DNA of 64,000 nucleotides from an uncultured Prevotellaceae bacterium (GTDB lineage Bacteria; Bacteroidota; Bacteroidia; Bacteroidales; Bacteroidaceae), in the NCBI GenBank assembly GCA_902769705.1, contig CACXPX010000019.1, forward strand, positions 35,764 through 99,763, read 5' to 3'. Below the pieces are notes generated by a model. It saw nothing but the letters and a program-made list of their open reading frames with translations. It was not told the origin of the DNA and ran no database searches. The position numbers and the translations under genes are program-made. This document shows, piece after piece, positions 34,606 through 44,352 of this stretch (its first letter is position 1; each line of letters opens with the position of its first letter).

Positions 34606-35877
34606 TCAATTGGGTGCCTTGCGATAGCAGAAATAGGCGATAACTGCGAAGATGATGTTTGGAATCCATGCGGCCAACATGGGAGGCGTGTCTGCGTTGA
34701 TGGCAAATGTGGCAGAAACGGTTTGCAGCATGATGTAGGCGAAACTCAGCGCCAGTCCGATACCCAAGTACAATCCCATTCCGCCTTTTCGCTTGCGTGA
34801 AGAGAGTGACAAGCCGATGGTGGTGAGGATGAAGGAGGCAAACGAAGCTGCTATTCGCTTGTGATACTCCACTTGGTATTGCACCACGTTGCCGCTTCCT
34901 CGGTCTATTTGTTTCGAAATGTATTCACGCAGTTCCGGACTCGTAAATGTCTCTTGCTGGCCTTTTGAATACACCAGGTCGGTAGGCTCCATCATGATGG
35001 TGGTGTCTTTGCGTGCTCCGCTCGTGATGTGTTCGCGCAATCCTCTCAGGTCTCTGATTTTCCAGTTGCGTGCGGTCCAATGGTTCTTTGAGTCTGATAT
35101 GGTGTCGTATTGCACCTCGTATGCTGTCATGTGGCTGACGAGTTTCTTGTTTTCGTATTTGTCGAGCAAGAATCCGTAGCCCTTTTTGGTCGTGTTGTCG
35201 TAGTGTTGGATATATGCGATGACGCCTTTACCCACCTGCAACTGTACGTTGTCGGCTGCCATGTTCTTCTTCTTGTTTTTGTACATAGCCTCGAAATTCT
35301 GCCTGATGACGGTCCCGTGCGGAATGACGTAGGCGCTCAGGTAGAACGACAGGAGCGAGATGAAAATACACGAAATCATATAGGGGCGCATCAGTCGCTT
35401 GAACGAGACGCCTGCGGCAAGCATAGCGATGATTTCTGAGTTTCCCGCCAGTTTTGACGTGAAGAATATCACGGCGATGAACACGAACAACGGACTGAAC
35501 AAATTGGCAAAATAGGGAACGAAGTTCATGTAATAGTCCATCACGATTGCTCGCAATGGCGCATGATATTGGGTGAATTTCGCCAAGTTCTCGTTGACGT
35601 CGAACACGATGGAAATCGAGATGATGAGTAGGATGGAGTAGATGTAAGTGCCTATGAACTTCACGATGATGTATCTGTCGAGGCGTTTGATGTATCTGAA
35701 GGGGTTCAGATATTTCATCCATCTCAGTTTATGGCCTATCCAAGCTAAGGCAACAAACAACCAGTTGAGGTGGCGGCGAAGCCATCTCATTGCTCGGAAC
35801 AGCCAATCAGTCTTACGCCTGATCCAACGTCCGACTTTCAGTCTTTTGCGGTGTTTCCTGATTTTGCTATAGTCCAT
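34606..35877 (-). CDS. LptF/LptG-family permease
   Basis: Inner-membrane subunit of the lipopolysaccharide exporter (YjgP/YjgQ family). The 423-residue protein has a basic N-terminus (KHRKRLKVGRWIRRKTDW), membrane segments near residues 30-60 and 75-170, a large periplasmic beta domain (about residues 180-340) and C-terminal membrane segments. The amphipathic basic N-terminal extension of about 55 residues before RYIKRLDRYIIVKF is longer than in E. coli. It lies 7 bp after tgt. Whether it is LptF or LptG cannot be decided. Confidence 0.9.
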   Translation of the reverse strand: MDYSKIRKHRKRLKVGRWIRRKTDWLFRAMRWLRRHLNWLFVALAWIGHKLRWMKYLNPFRYIKRLDRYIIVKFIGTYIYSILLIISISIVFDVNENLAKFTQYHAPLRAIVMDYYMNFVPYFANLFSPLFVFIAVIFFTSKLAGNSEIIAMLAAGVSFKRLMRPYMISCIFISLLSFYLSAYVIPHGTVIRQNFEAMYKNKKKNMAADNVQLQVGKGVIAYIQHYDNTTKKGYGFLLDKYENKKLVSHMTAYEVQYDTISDSKNHWTARNWKIRDLRGLREHITSGARKDTTIMMEPTDLVYSKGQQETFTSPELREYISKQIDRGSGNVVQYQVEYHKRIAASFASFILTTIGLSLSSRKRKGGMGLYLGIGLALSFAYIMLQTVSATFAINADTPPMLAAWIPNIIFAVIAYFCYRKAPN

Positions 35878-35884
35878 TTCTCAT

Positions 35885-37012
35885 TCAGATTCTCTTGCCA
35901 AGTTGTTCGATGATGGAATTCTTCCACGCCACGAAGTCGCCGTTAATGATATGCTGGCGTGCATCGCCTACCAATCTCAAATAGAATGCCAGGTTGTGGA
36001 TGCTGGCAATCTGCAGGGCAAGCAGTTCTTGTGCTTTGAATAGGTGGTGGAGATAGGCTTTCGTATAAACTTGGTCTACCTCGCAACCGTCTGGGTCGAT
36101 GGGCGTGAAGTCGTTCTCCCATTTCTTGTTGCGCATGTTCAGAGTGCCTTCATAAGTGAAAAGCATTCCGTTTCGGCCGTTTCGTGTTGGCATCACGCAG
36201 TCGAACATATCGACACCACGTTCAATAGCTTCCAATATGTTTTGTGGCGTTCCCACACCCATCAGGTAGCGTGGCTTGTCTTTTGGCAGAATTTCGTTCA
36301 CCACCTCAATCATCTCGTACATCACCTCAGTTGGCTCGCCTACGGCCAATCCTCCGATGGCATTTCCGTCGGCCCCTTTGTCGGCTACGTGTTTAGCGGC
36401 TTCTTGCCTGAGGTCTTTGAAAGTGCAACCTTGCACAATAGGGAAGAGGCTCTGGGGATAATCGTAAAGAGGTTCGGTCTCTTCGAAACGCTTCACGCAT
36501 CGGTCGAGCCACTTCTGTGTCAGTTCCAGGCTACGCTTGGCATACTGATAATCGCTTTGTCCTGGCGGACATTCGTCGAAAGCCATCATGATGTCGGCTC
36601 CAATTGCACGTTCCGTATCCATTACGTTCTCGGGTGTGAAAAAGTGTTTCGAGCCGTCGATGTGGGAACGGAACTCACATCCGTCTTCACGCAACTTGCG
36701 AATGCCGGTAAGTGAAAATACTTGGAAACCTCCAGAGTCGGTCAATATGGGACGGTCCCAACTGTTGAACTTGTGCAATCCTCCTGCAGCCTTGAGCACT
36801 TCGAGCCCAGGGCGCAGATAAAGATGGTAGGTGTTGCCAAGAATAATCTGGGCTTTCACCTGTTGTTTCAATTCGCTGACATGCACACCTTTTACCGAAC
36901 CACATGTGCCCACAGGCATGAAGATGGGGGTCATGATTTCCCCATGAGCCGTGTTGATGATGCCGGCTCTGGCGTCGGAAGCGTTGTCAGTTTTTATCAG
37001 TTGGAACGTCAT
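35885..37012 (-). CDS. tgt: Queuine tRNA-ribosyltransferase
   Basis: Exchanges guanine for preQ1 at position 34 of GUN tRNAs. The 375-residue protein has the TIM-barrel signatures FMPVGTCGSVKGV near residue 27, DSGGFQVFSL near residue 88, GGLAVGEP near residue 220 and MPTRNGRN near residue 275. In the zinc region only one of the usual three Cys is present (DPDGCEVDQVYTKAYLHH near residue 305); the later His is kept. I believe related Bacteroidetes enzymes share this loss. The first 26 bp overlap the lon 3' end. Confidence 0.93.
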   Translation of the reverse strand: MTFQLIKTDNASDARAGIINTAHGEIMTPIFMPVGTCGSVKGVHVSELKQQVKAQIILGNTYHLYLRPGLEVLKAAGGLHKFNSWDRPILTDSGGFQVFSLTGIRKLREDGCEFRSHIDGSKHFFTPENVMDTERAIGADIMMAFDECPPGQSDYQYAKRSLELTQKWLDRCVKRFEETEPLYDYPQSLFPIVQGCTFKDLRQEAAKHVADKGADGNAIGGLAVGEPTEVMYEMIEVVNEILPKDKPRYLMGVGTPQNILEAIERGVDMFDCVMPTRNGRNGMLFTYEGTLNMRNKKWENDFTPIDPDGCEVDQVYTKAYLHHLFKAQELLALQIASIHNLAFYLRLVGDARQHIINGDFVAWKNSIIEQLGKRI

Positions 37013-39458
37013 CTTTCTCGATTTTGAATTCAATAGGGTTCTCTACGCGTTCATCAGTCAAGGCAAACTGCCACACATCCTGCACGTTCTCAACGTAATG
37101 GAATGTGACACCCTTGAGGTAGATGGCAGGAATCTCATCGATGTCCTTCTTGTTGTCTTTGCACATCAGGATATCTGTGATGCCGGCACGCTTTGCGGCG
37201 AGAATTTTTTCCTTGATACCGCCAACAGGCAACACTTTTCCACGAAGGGTAATCTCGCCAGTCATAGCCGTGTTCTTGCGAACCTTGCGTTGCGTAAGGG
37301 CCGAGGCGATAGATGTGGCAATCGTGATTCCAGCCGAAGGGCCGTCTTTGGGTGTAGCCCCTTCGGGTACATGGATGTGTATGTTCCAGTTGTCGAAGAC
37401 GCGATAGTCAATACCCAGCGTGTCGACATGAGCTTTCACATATTCAAGGGCGATGATAGCAGACTCTTTCATCACTTCACCCAAGTTTCCCGTAAGTGTT
37501 AGCTTTCCAGCCTTGCCCTTGCTGAGCGAGGTCTCGATGAACAATATCTCGCCTCCCACGCTGGTCCAAGCCAATCCGGTGACAACTCCAGCATAATCAT
37601 TTCCTTGATAGATGTCGCGATAGAAAGGCGGCTTGCCCAACAGGTCTTCGATTTGGTTGGGAGTGATTTTCTCGTATTCCAATTTGCCGTCGTGGGCTTT
37701 GATGAATGCCATCTTGCGCAGAGCTTTGTTGATTTGCTTCTCCAGTTGTCTGACTCCGCTCTCACGTGTGTATTGCTCGATGATTTTCTCGATAGCGGCC
37801 TTGTTGAAGCTGGGTGTGGGCTTCGTGGTGTTCAGACCTGTATTCGACAGCTCGCGTGGAATGAGGTGGCGTTTGGCGATTTCAATCTTTTCCTCGGTGA
37901 TGTATCCGCTAACCTCTATAACTTCCATACGGTCGAGTAGGGGGCGGGGAATGGTGTTCAAGTCGTTTGCTGTAGCGATGAAGAGCACTTTGGAGAGGTC
38001 GTAATCCACATCGAGGAAGTTGTCGTGGAAGGCGTTGTTCTGCTCAGGGTCAAGCACCTCGAGCATGGCCGACGACGGATCGCCATTGATGGTGTTCTGG
38101 GTGATTTTGTCGATCTCGTCGAGGATGAAGACGGGATTGCTGGAGCCTGCCTTTTGGATGTTTTTGATGATACGTCCGGGCATAGCTCCCACATAGGTGC
38201 GGCGGTGTCCACGAATCTCGCTCTCGTCGTGCAATCCGCCGAGGCTGATGCGCACGTATTTGCGCTTCATGGCTTTTGCGATGCTCTTGCCGAGCGAAGT
38301 CTTTCCCACGCCCGGAGGACCGTAGAGACAGAGGATAGGCGACTTCAGGTCACCTCTCAGTTGCAGAACGGCCATATATTCCAGTATGCGCTCTTTCACC
38401 TTCTCCATTCCGTAATGGTCTTGGTCAAGAATCTTTTGCGCGCGTTTTAGGTTGAGGTCGTCGGCCGTGTATTCTCCCCAAGGAAGGCTCACCATCGTCT
38501 GCAGATAGTTCAACTGAACGCTGTATTCGGGGCCTTGCGGGTTGAGCATGTCGAGCTTGTCGAGTTCTTTGGTGAACACCTTGTCAACCTCTTCAGGCCA
38601 CTTCTTACCCTCGGCCTTCATAATCAGTTCCAGGCGCTCAGGGCTTCCTTCTCCATTGCCCAATTCCTCCTTGATGTTCTTGATTTGTTGTTGGAGGAAG
38701 TACTCGCGTTGTTGCTCGTCAATTTCCTCACGAGTCTTGGTTCGAATGTCCTGCTTCAGTTGCAAAAGCTGGCACTCTTTGTTCAGAGCCTTTAGGGTGC
38801 GAATCACGCGTTCCATCAACGAGTCGGCTGCCAGCATGTTCATCTTGTCAGTAACGTTGAACGGCATGTTCGAACAAACGAAGTGAACGGCCAGTATGTT
38901 GTTTTGAATGTTGTTCAGGGCATATTGAGTCTCGTCGGGAATCTCCTCGTTCAGTTTGATGTATTCCGCAGTCGACGTGCGCAAATCCTCTACGGCAGTG
39001 TGGAAGGCCTTGTCTTTAGGAAGGGGCATTTCTTCGTAACAGGGTGTCACATGTCCCATCAGATAAGGTCTCCTCTTCATAACCGACTCCAGATGGCAAC
39101 GGCCCAATCCTTGCACGATGACAGTAATGTTGTTGCCAGAGCCCGGCATTTCCAACACTCTCACGAGTTTGGCATAGACGCCATACTCATAAAGGTCTTT
39201 GGTCGAAGGGTCTTCTATATCGGGATTGTATTGGCAGAAGATGGCAAACGGCGTTTTCTCGTTCTTCTTCAGCTTGTTCACAAGATTGATGCTAATGTCC
39301 CTGCCAATCAATATGGGAGAGATAACTCCTGGAAACAATACCATGTTGCGAGTGGCCAGAATGGGGACGTTGTATTCGGGTGCTTCTTCAAAGAGATTGG
39401 TGATATCGCCGTCGAAGTCGGCAATCATTTGTATGGATGTGTTCGATTTTTTATTCAT
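36987..39458 (-). CDS. lon: Lon protease
   Basis: ATP-dependent serine protease of the cytosol. The 823-residue protein has the N-terminal substrate-binding LON domain, a coiled coil (residues 200-280), the AAA+ domain with Walker [12 protein letters not shown] near residue 375 and Walker B FILDEID, and the protease domain with Ser in [10 protein letters not shown] near residue 709 and Lys in [14 protein letters not shown] near residue 752. The length is normal. A -7 box (TAACTTTG on the minus strand, 39488-39495) lies 29 bp upstream. It heads the lon-tgt-lptF/G-helicase unit; lon and tgt overlap. Confidence 0.96.
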   Translation of the reverse strand: MNKKSNTSIQMIADFDGDITNLFEEAPEYNVPILATRNMVLFPGVISPILIGRDISINLVNKLKKNEKTPFAIFCQYNPDIEDPSTKDLYEYGVYAKLVRVLEMPGSGNNITVIVQGLGRCHLESVMKRRPYLMGHVTPCYEEMPLPKDKAFHTAVEDLRTSTAEYIKLNEEIPDETQYALNNIQNNILAVHFVCSNMPFNVTDKMNMLAADSLMERVIRTLKALNKECQLLQLKQDIRTKTREEIDEQQREYFLQQQIKNIKEELGNGEGSPERLELIMKAEGKKWPEEVDKVFTKELDKLDMLNPQGPEYSVQLNYLQTMVSLPWGEYTADDLNLKRAQKILDQDHYGMEKVKERILEYMAVLQLRGDLKSPILCLYGPPGVGKTSLGKSIAKAMKRKYVRISLGGLHDESEIRGHRRTYVGAMPGRIIKNIQKAGSSNPVFILDEIDKITQNTINGDPSSAMLEVLDPEQNNAFHDNFLDVDYDLSKVLFIATANDLNTIPRPLLDRMEVIEVSGYITEEKIEIAKRHLIPRELSNTGLNTTKPTPSFNKAAIEKIIEQYTRESGVRQLEKQINKALRKMAFIKAHDGKLEYEKITPNQIEDLLGKPPFYRDIYQGNDYAGVVTGLAWTSVGGEILFIETSLSKGKAGKLTLTGNLGEVMKESAIIALEYVKAHVDTLGIDYRVFDNWNIHIHVPEGATPKDGPSAGITIATSIASALTQRKVRKNTAMTGEITLRGKVLPVGGIKEKILAAKRAGITDILMCKDNKKDIDEIPAIYLKGVTFHYVENVQDVWQFALTDERVENPIEFKIEKDDVPTDKN

Positions 39459-39631
39459 TTCAGTCTTTGTCAGTCAAAATTAGACGGCAAAGTTACTACA
39501 ATTAATCGAGATTTTGCTCTTCGCGGGTGAGTTTTTTGCATTAATTATGTGTAAAATGGAAAAACTAACGAAATAAAACCCGTTGTCGGCCCGTTGTTTA
39601 GTAAAAAGAACCATATTTGTTTGCGGCTATC

Positions 39632-40354
39632 ATGTCTGGAGATTCGTTTTCGTTCAAGCGTTTTGTGGTGCATCAAGACCGTTGTGCTATGAAAGTGGGT
39701 ACCGATGGTGTGTTGCTGGGGGCGTGGGCTCACGGCGGCAAACGCATTCTTGATATTGGAACGGGAACGGGACTGATTGCGCTGATGATGGCCCAACGAT
39801 TTTCTGAGGCTTCTATTTGTGGTGTGGAGATTGATACAGATGCTGCCCTGCAGGCTCAAGAGAATGTTGCTTTGAGCGAGTTTGCGGCTCGTGTGCAGAT
39901 AGAAGCAGTTTCCTTGCAATCTTATGTTGGGCAGATAGGGAAGGAGGGTGGCACTCCGATGTTCGACTCCATCGTGTCGAACCCTCCATTTTTTGAGCGA
40001 AGTTTGACCAATCCCGACCAAAGCCGAACATTGGCGCGCCACGCTTCAACCCTCACTTATGCCGAACTATTTGGTGCGGTCAAGCAGTTGTTGGCTCCCG
40101 AGGGCGAGTTCAGCACCATTATTCCCGACGATTGTCTGAGCCGTTTTGTGGCCGAAGGTTGCCTTGCAGGCTTTTTCCTCACGCGCAAGTGTGCCGTGAA
40201 GACGGTTCCTCGGAAAAGTCCGAAGCGCTATTTGCTGGCTTTTGCCAAGCAGATGCCGAAAGATTTGGAAGACGGAGAAGCCATGCTGATGAATGCCGAT
40301 GGAAGTCGAAGCGAATGGTATTCAGAACTCACACATGACTTCTATATTCGTTGA
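39632..40354 (+). CDS. tRNA1(Val) (adenine-37-N6)-methyltransferase
   Basis: A 240-residue SAM-dependent methyltransferase of the TrmN6/YfiC type, which methylates A37 of tRNA-Val(UAC). Motif I is LDIGTGTGLIALMMAQR near residue 50, an acidic motif VEIDTDA follows, and the amino-methyltransferase motif NPPFF lies near residue 118. The N-terminus FSFKRFVVHQDRCAMKVGTD is characteristic of YfiC. The start at 39632 is the first ATG that gives this N-terminus. The gene is divergent from lon and followed by the locus E repeats. Confidence 0.88.
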   Translation: MSGDSFSFKRFVVHQDRCAMKVGTDGVLLGAWAHGGKRILDIGTGTGLIALMMAQRFSEASICGVEIDTDAALQAQENVALSEFAARVQIEAVSLQSYVGQIGKEGGTPMFDSIVSNPPFFERSLTNPDQSRTLARHASTLTYAELFGAVKQLLAPEGEFSTIIPDDCLSRFVAEGCLAGFFLTRKCAVKTVPRKSPKRYLLAFAKQMPKDLEDGEAMLMNADGSRSEWYSELTHDFYIR

Positions 40355-40484
40355 AAAAACTGAGTTTTTGTTTATGAAATTATTTGAATAATTCTTTCAA
40401 AACAATTTTATAATCTAGCGTGAAATAAAAGGAAAAAACACATAAAACATCTTCTTTTTTCTCCATCAATTGTCTTTGGTTTTG

Positions 40485-40616
40485 TCACTTGTGGCTTTTG
40501 AGGTTGTCATTTGTGGCATCTGAGCCTCTCACTTGTGGCTTCTGAGCCTCTCACTTGTGGCTTTTGACAACCTCAAAGCATAGCTCTGACAACCTCAAAG
40601 CATTGTTTTCAGGCTA
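40485..40616 (+). repeat. 22-bp dyad array, locus E (six units)
   Basis: Six units in exact 22-bp register, such as TCACTTGTGGCTTTTGA, TCATTTGTGGCATCTGA and TCAAAGCATAGCTCTGA, each with a 5-bp linker. The units at 40529 and 40551 are nearly the same. The last is partial. The array lies between the convergent methyltransferase and lipid kinase genes; the rest of the 420-bp gap (40355-40484 and 40617-40774) shows nothing I can name. Confidence 0.87.
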
Positions 40617-40774
40617 CGAAAAAGTGTAAAGAAATCGGAAGTCTTTGGTAATCAGTATGTTGCGAATATTGCGATTTTTGCCCATTTTTCGCACCACAAT
40701 ACGTTCGCTTTCAGAAAATGCGAGTTTTTGGGGGCTAAAATTCGGAATTTTCTTTACAATTCAGAAGGACCAGT

Positions 40775-41800
40775 TTATAGATTCAGCTTCCTTTGCAACA
40801 CTTTGCTGAGCGCCATAATGTGGCGGCGTTGCTTGGTGAGGTCTTCGCGCACGACGTTGATTTCGTTGAACAGTTCTGCGGCTGCGCTTTGCATCATGTT
40901 AGGCTTTCGCTGGCTCTTGTCAGCATCGGGGTTGACAACCACTTTGATGCCTTTCTCTTTCAGTTCGATATCCACATCGGCTCCCGACATGATAGGGTCG
41001 CCGTCGAAGTGAATCACGCCCTCAGTCTTGCGGCGAATGTGGAGCTTTTTGCATTTGAAAGTCTTGATTTTGGAACTCTTGTCGAGCGTTTTGTTGAACA
41101 TGTCGATGCTGATTTGAGGTGCGTCGAGCATGTCGAACGGTTCCATGATGATCACGTCGAGCAATCCATCGCTCATCGAGGCTTGCGGTGCGATGTAGGC
41201 GTTGTTGCCGTATTGCGAGGCGTTGGCGCACGAAATGAGAAACGCCTTGTGGCGCGTCACTCCGCTCTCATCTTGAATCTCATAGGTCTCGGGTTCGTAT
41301 TTTAGTCCCTCGCGCAACACGTTTTCAACGTATGTGATAGGGCCGCGCTTGCCAGCCTCAGCGAATTTCATGCTCACGTGAGCGTCGAATCCCATTCCGC
41401 AAGTGCAGAAAAAAGGATAACCGTTGATGATTCCATAGTCGAGGTCGTGGATTTCGCATCGGTTGATGATTTCAATGGATTTTCTGAAGTTCATCGGTAG
41501 CATCAGATGGCGAGCCAATCCGTTGCCTGAACCGCAAGGAATGATGCCTAATGCTGTATTGGAATGCACGATTGCGCGCGCCACTTCGTTCACGGTGCCA
41601 TCTCCTCCAATGGCCACTACGATGTCTATACCTTCGTCTTTAGCACGCGAGGCAATCTCACTCGCATGGCCGGCATATTCGGTCATAGCCAAAGTATATT
41701 CGAACTTATCCTTGTCGAGTGTCTTTTCAATCAATTCGGGGATTCCCGCCTTGCTTGAAGTACCCGAAATGGGGTTCATGATGAAAACGATTTTTTTCAT
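40775..41800 (-). CDS. Diacylglycerol/lipid kinase family protein (YegS-like)
   Basis: A 341-residue kinase of the DAGK catalytic family, which also includes sphingosine and ceramide kinases. The N-terminus IVFIMNPISGT and GGDGTVNEVARAI near residue 65 form the nucleotide site, and IPCGSGNGLARHL lies near residue 92. Acidic residues of the lipid-binding half follow (HFDGDPIMSGADVDIEL). It is transcribed divergently from spt. This placement makes a sphingoid or ceramide substrate plausible, but diacylglycerol is equally possible from the sequence. A -7 box (TAATTTTG on the minus strand, 41805-41812) sits only 5 bp from the ATG. Confidence 0.87.
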   Translation of the reverse strand: MKKIVFIMNPISGTSSKAGIPELIEKTLDKDKFEYTLAMTEYAGHASEIASRAKDEGIDIVVAIGGDGTVNEVARAIVHSNTALGIIPCGSGNGLARHLMLPMNFRKSIEIINRCEIHDLDYGIINGYPFFCTCGMGFDAHVSMKFAEAGKRGPITYVENVLREGLKYEPETYEIQDESGVTRHKAFLISCANASQYGNNAYIAPQASMSDGLLDVIIMEPFDMLDAPQISIDMFNKTLDKSSKIKTFKCKKLHIRRKTEGVIHFDGDPIMSGADVDIELKEKGIKVVVNPDADKSQRKPNMMQSAAAELFNEINVVREDLTKQRRHIMALSKVLQRKLNL

Positions 41801-41957
41801 GCTGCAAAATTACGAAAAACCTCTCAAATGGATGTCTCAGAATAAATAAATTTCGCAAAAAGTAATATTTCTTAAAAAAATAAACGATAATTACATTTAT
41901 TTTTGTAACTTTGCAGCCTGAATAATAACCAATGTAGATTTTTACACCTATTTTAAA

Positions 41958-43145
41958 ATGGGACAACTACAAGAAAAATATAAAAGCTATCGCGAACCAC
42001 AAAAGTTTATGGAGTTGGGGGTTTACCCCTATTTTCGGGCCATCACAGGCAAACAAGGCACTGAGGTGGACATGGATGGCCATAAGGTCTTGATGTTTGG
42101 TTCGAATGCTTATACAGGCCTTACAGGAGATGAGCGAATCATAAAGAAAGCCCAGGAAGCGCTCGACAGATATGGGTCGGGATGCGCTGGAAGCCGTTTC
42201 CTGAATGGAACACTCGACATTCATGTTCAACTGGAAGAGGAACTGGCTAAGTTTGTGCATAAAGATGCAAGTCTTTGTTTCTCTACGGGATTTTCTGTCA
42301 ACCAAGGCGTTATTCCGGCTGTGCTCGGAAAAGACGACTTTGTGATTTGCGACGATCGCGACCATGCGAGTATTGTCGACGGACGCAGATTGGCTTTTGC
42401 CAAGCAGTTGCATTACAAGCACAACGACATGGCCGATTTGGAGCGCGTGTTGCAGAAGCTTCCGCAAGAAGCCATTAAGCTGATTGTCGTTGACGGAGTG
42501 TTCTCTATGGAGGGCGATTTGGCTAAATTGCCTGAGATTGTTGAACTGAAGCACAAGTATAATTGCTCGATTATGGTGGACGAAGCTCATGGATTGGGCG
42601 TGTTCGGAAACCAGGGTCGTGGCGTTTGCGACCATTTTGGATTGACTGACGAGGTCGATCTCATTATGGGAACATTCTCGAAAAGCTTGGCTTCCATCGG
42701 TGGATTCATTGCTGGCGATTTCGATACTATCAATTGGTTGCGCCACACGAGTCGCACCTATATCTTCAGCGCATCTAACACACCAGCGGCAACAGCTGCA
42801 GCTATGGAGGCTTTGCACATCATCCAGCAAGAGCCTGAGCGCATCGAGAAGCTTTGGAATGTGACACGCTACGCACTTCGCCGTTTCCGCGAGGAAGGTT
42901 TTGAGATTGGAGAGACCGAAAGCCCCATCATTCCGCTCTATGTGCGTGATGTTGAGAAGACATTCTTGGTCACGGCTTTAGCATTCAATGCAGGGGTGTT
43001 CATCAATCCGGTGATTCCTCCCGCATGTGCTCCGCAAGACACTCTCGTGCGTTTCGCCCTGATGGCCACGCATACCGAAGAGCAGGTGGAGAGAGGCGTG
43101 CAAGCTTTGAAGAAGATTTTCGTTGAGCAAGGCATCATCAAGTAG
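41958..43145 (+). CDS. spt: Serine palmitoyltransferase
   Basis: PLP enzyme of the alpha-oxoamine synthase family that condenses serine and an acyl-CoA, the first step of sphingolipid synthesis. The 395-residue protein equals the length of the Bacteroides enzyme. The PLP Lys is in GTFSKSLASIGG near residue 248, the preceding Asp in MVDEAHGLGVFG, and the N-terminal glycine-rich GSGCAGSRFLNGT near residue 75. Related 2-amino-3-ketobutyrate ligase and KAPA synthase are possible but less likely given the phylum. A -7 box (TAACTTTG, 41906-41913) lies 44 bp upstream. Confidence 0.85.
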   Translation: MGQLQEKYKSYREPQKFMELGVYPYFRAITGKQGTEVDMDGHKVLMFGSNAYTGLTGDERIIKKAQEALDRYGSGCAGSRFLNGTLDIHVQLEEELAKFVHKDASLCFSTGFSVNQGVIPAVLGKDDFVICDDRDHASIVDGRRLAFAKQLHYKHNDMADLERVLQKLPQEAIKLIVVDGVFSMEGDLAKLPEIVELKHKYNCSIMVDEAHGLGVFGNQGRGVCDHFGLTDEVDLIMGTFSKSLASIGGFIAGDFDTINWLRHTSRTYIFSASNTPAATAAAMEALHIIQQEPERIEKLWNVTRYALRRFREEGFEIGETESPIIPLYVRDVEKTFLVTALAFNAGVFINPVIPPACAPQDTLVRFALMATHTEEQVERGVQALKKIFVEQGIIK

Positions 43146-43171
43146 AATTAAGAAAAATAATGAACTGAAAA

Positions 43172-43203
43172 TTTGCAAGGCTCAGAAAAAGTGACTAACT
43201 TTG
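43172..43203 (+). promoter_or_regulatory. Promoter of tRNA-Pro
   Basis: TTTG, 20 bp, TAACTTTG followed by C, ending 41 bp before the tRNA. Confidence 0.85.
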
Positions 43204-43244
43204 CAGCCGCAAATCAGGTTTACTATTCCTGAACCTTGCACATT

Positions 43245-43318
43245 CGGGGTGTAGCGCAGCCCGGTAGCGCTCCTGGTTTGGGACCAGGCGGCCGCAGGTT
43301 CGAATCCTGTCGCCCCGA
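43245..43318 (+). tRNA. tRNA-Pro(TGG)
   Basis: A 74-base cloverleaf: acceptor CGGGGTG with CGCCCCG, anticodon stem CCTGG/CCAGG, loop TTTGGGA giving TGG, T loop TTCGAAT. CCA is not encoded. Confidence 0.97.
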
Positions 43319-43324
43319 CGTAAC

Positions 43325-43367
43325 GAAGCGGATTCTTTCAAGACGAAAGGTCCGCTTCTTTCGTTTT
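43325..43367 (+). terminator. Terminator of tRNA-Pro
   Basis: A two-part stem (GAAGCGGA with TCCGCTTC, and inside it CTTTC with GAAAG) is followed by TTTCGTTTT, starting 6 bp after the tRNA. Confidence 0.9.
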
Positions 43368-43425
43368 ATATCATCTTTCATTTTCCTTCTTTTCTGCTGA
43401 TTCTTGCAAAAACAAGTCGATTTAT

Positions 43426-43456
43426 TTTGTTATCATTTTGTTTTGCAGTAACTTTG
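43426..43456 (+). promoter_or_regulatory. Promoter of map-tsaD-pncC
   Basis: TTTG, 19 bp, TAACTTTG followed by C, ending 22 bp before the map ATG. Confidence 0.87.
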
Positions 43457-43478
43457 CACCCAAATAATCATAAAAGAG

Positions 43479-44342
43479 ATGGGATTCAAAAGAAAAAGAA
43501 GATGGCATTGCCTTCCCGGACAACAACCTACGGAGTTTGACAAGAAGGTGCTGTTTTGGGAAGACCGAGGACGATTGGTGCCTACACGCGACCTGATCAA
43601 GACTCCTGAGCAGATAGAGGGCATTCGACGTGCGGGTGTAGTGAATACAGGTGTGCTTGACGAAGTGGCAAAGAACATTCATGCCGGTATGTCTACCCTT
43701 GAGATTGATGATATTTGCATGGATTATTGCAAGCGTCATGGGGCAACCCCTGCTTGCTTGGGTTACGAAGGATTCCCGAAAAGCGTCTGCACAAGCATCA
43801 ACGAAGTGGTTTGTCACGGAATTCCGAAAGCTTCTGACATTTTGCAGGAAGGCGACATTATCAATGTGGACTTCACAACAATATTGGATGGGTATTATGC
43901 CGATGCCTCGCGTATGTTCATCATAGGCCAGACCACTCCTGAGAAGGAACAGTTGGTGCGTGTGGCCAAAGAATGTTTGGAGATTGGTATGGAAGTCGCA
44001 AAGCCTTGGAGTTTTGTGGGCGACATCGGATATGCAATCGAGAAGCATTGCAAGCGCTATCACTATGGTGTGGTACGCGACTTGTGTGGTCATGGAGTGG
44101 GGTTGAAGTTCCATGAAGAGCCCGAAGTGACTCATTATGGAAAGAAAGGCACGGGTATGTTGCTGGTTCCTGGTATGGTTTTCACCATTGAGCCCATGAT
44201 TAATATGGGAACGTGGAAAGTCTTCATTGATGGCGACGATCCCTACGGATGGGAGGTGATTTCGGAAGACGAACTTCCCAGTGCACAATGGGAACACACG
44301 CTCTTGATGACTGAACACGGAGTGGAAATTCTTACCTATTGA
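43479..44342 (+). CDS. map: Methionine aminopeptidase, type I
   Basis: Removes the N-terminal Met from new proteins. The 287-residue protein has a short basic extension (residues 1-35) before the catalytic fold. The two-metal site residues are visible: Asp in NVDFTTILDGYYADAS, His in LCGHGVGLKFHEEP, Glu in FTIEPMIN and Glu in WEHTLLMTEHG. The promoter lies right upstream. tsaD starts 10 bp after its stop, so they share a transcript. Confidence 0.95.
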   Translation: MGFKRKRRWHCLPGQQPTEFDKKVLFWEDRGRLVPTRDLIKTPEQIEGIRRAGVVNTGVLDEVAKNIHAGMSTLEIDDICMDYCKRHGATPACLGYEGFPKSVCTSINEVVCHGIPKASDILQEGDIINVDFTTILDGYYADASRMFIIGQTTPEKEQLVRVAKECLEIGMEVAKPWSFVGDIGYAIEKHCKRYHYGVVRDLCGHGVGLKFHEEPEVTHYGKKGTGMLLVPGMVFTIEPMINMGTWKVFIDGDDPYGWEVISEDELPSAQWEHTLLMTEHGVEILTY

Positions 44343-44352
44343 GTGGTTTGTC

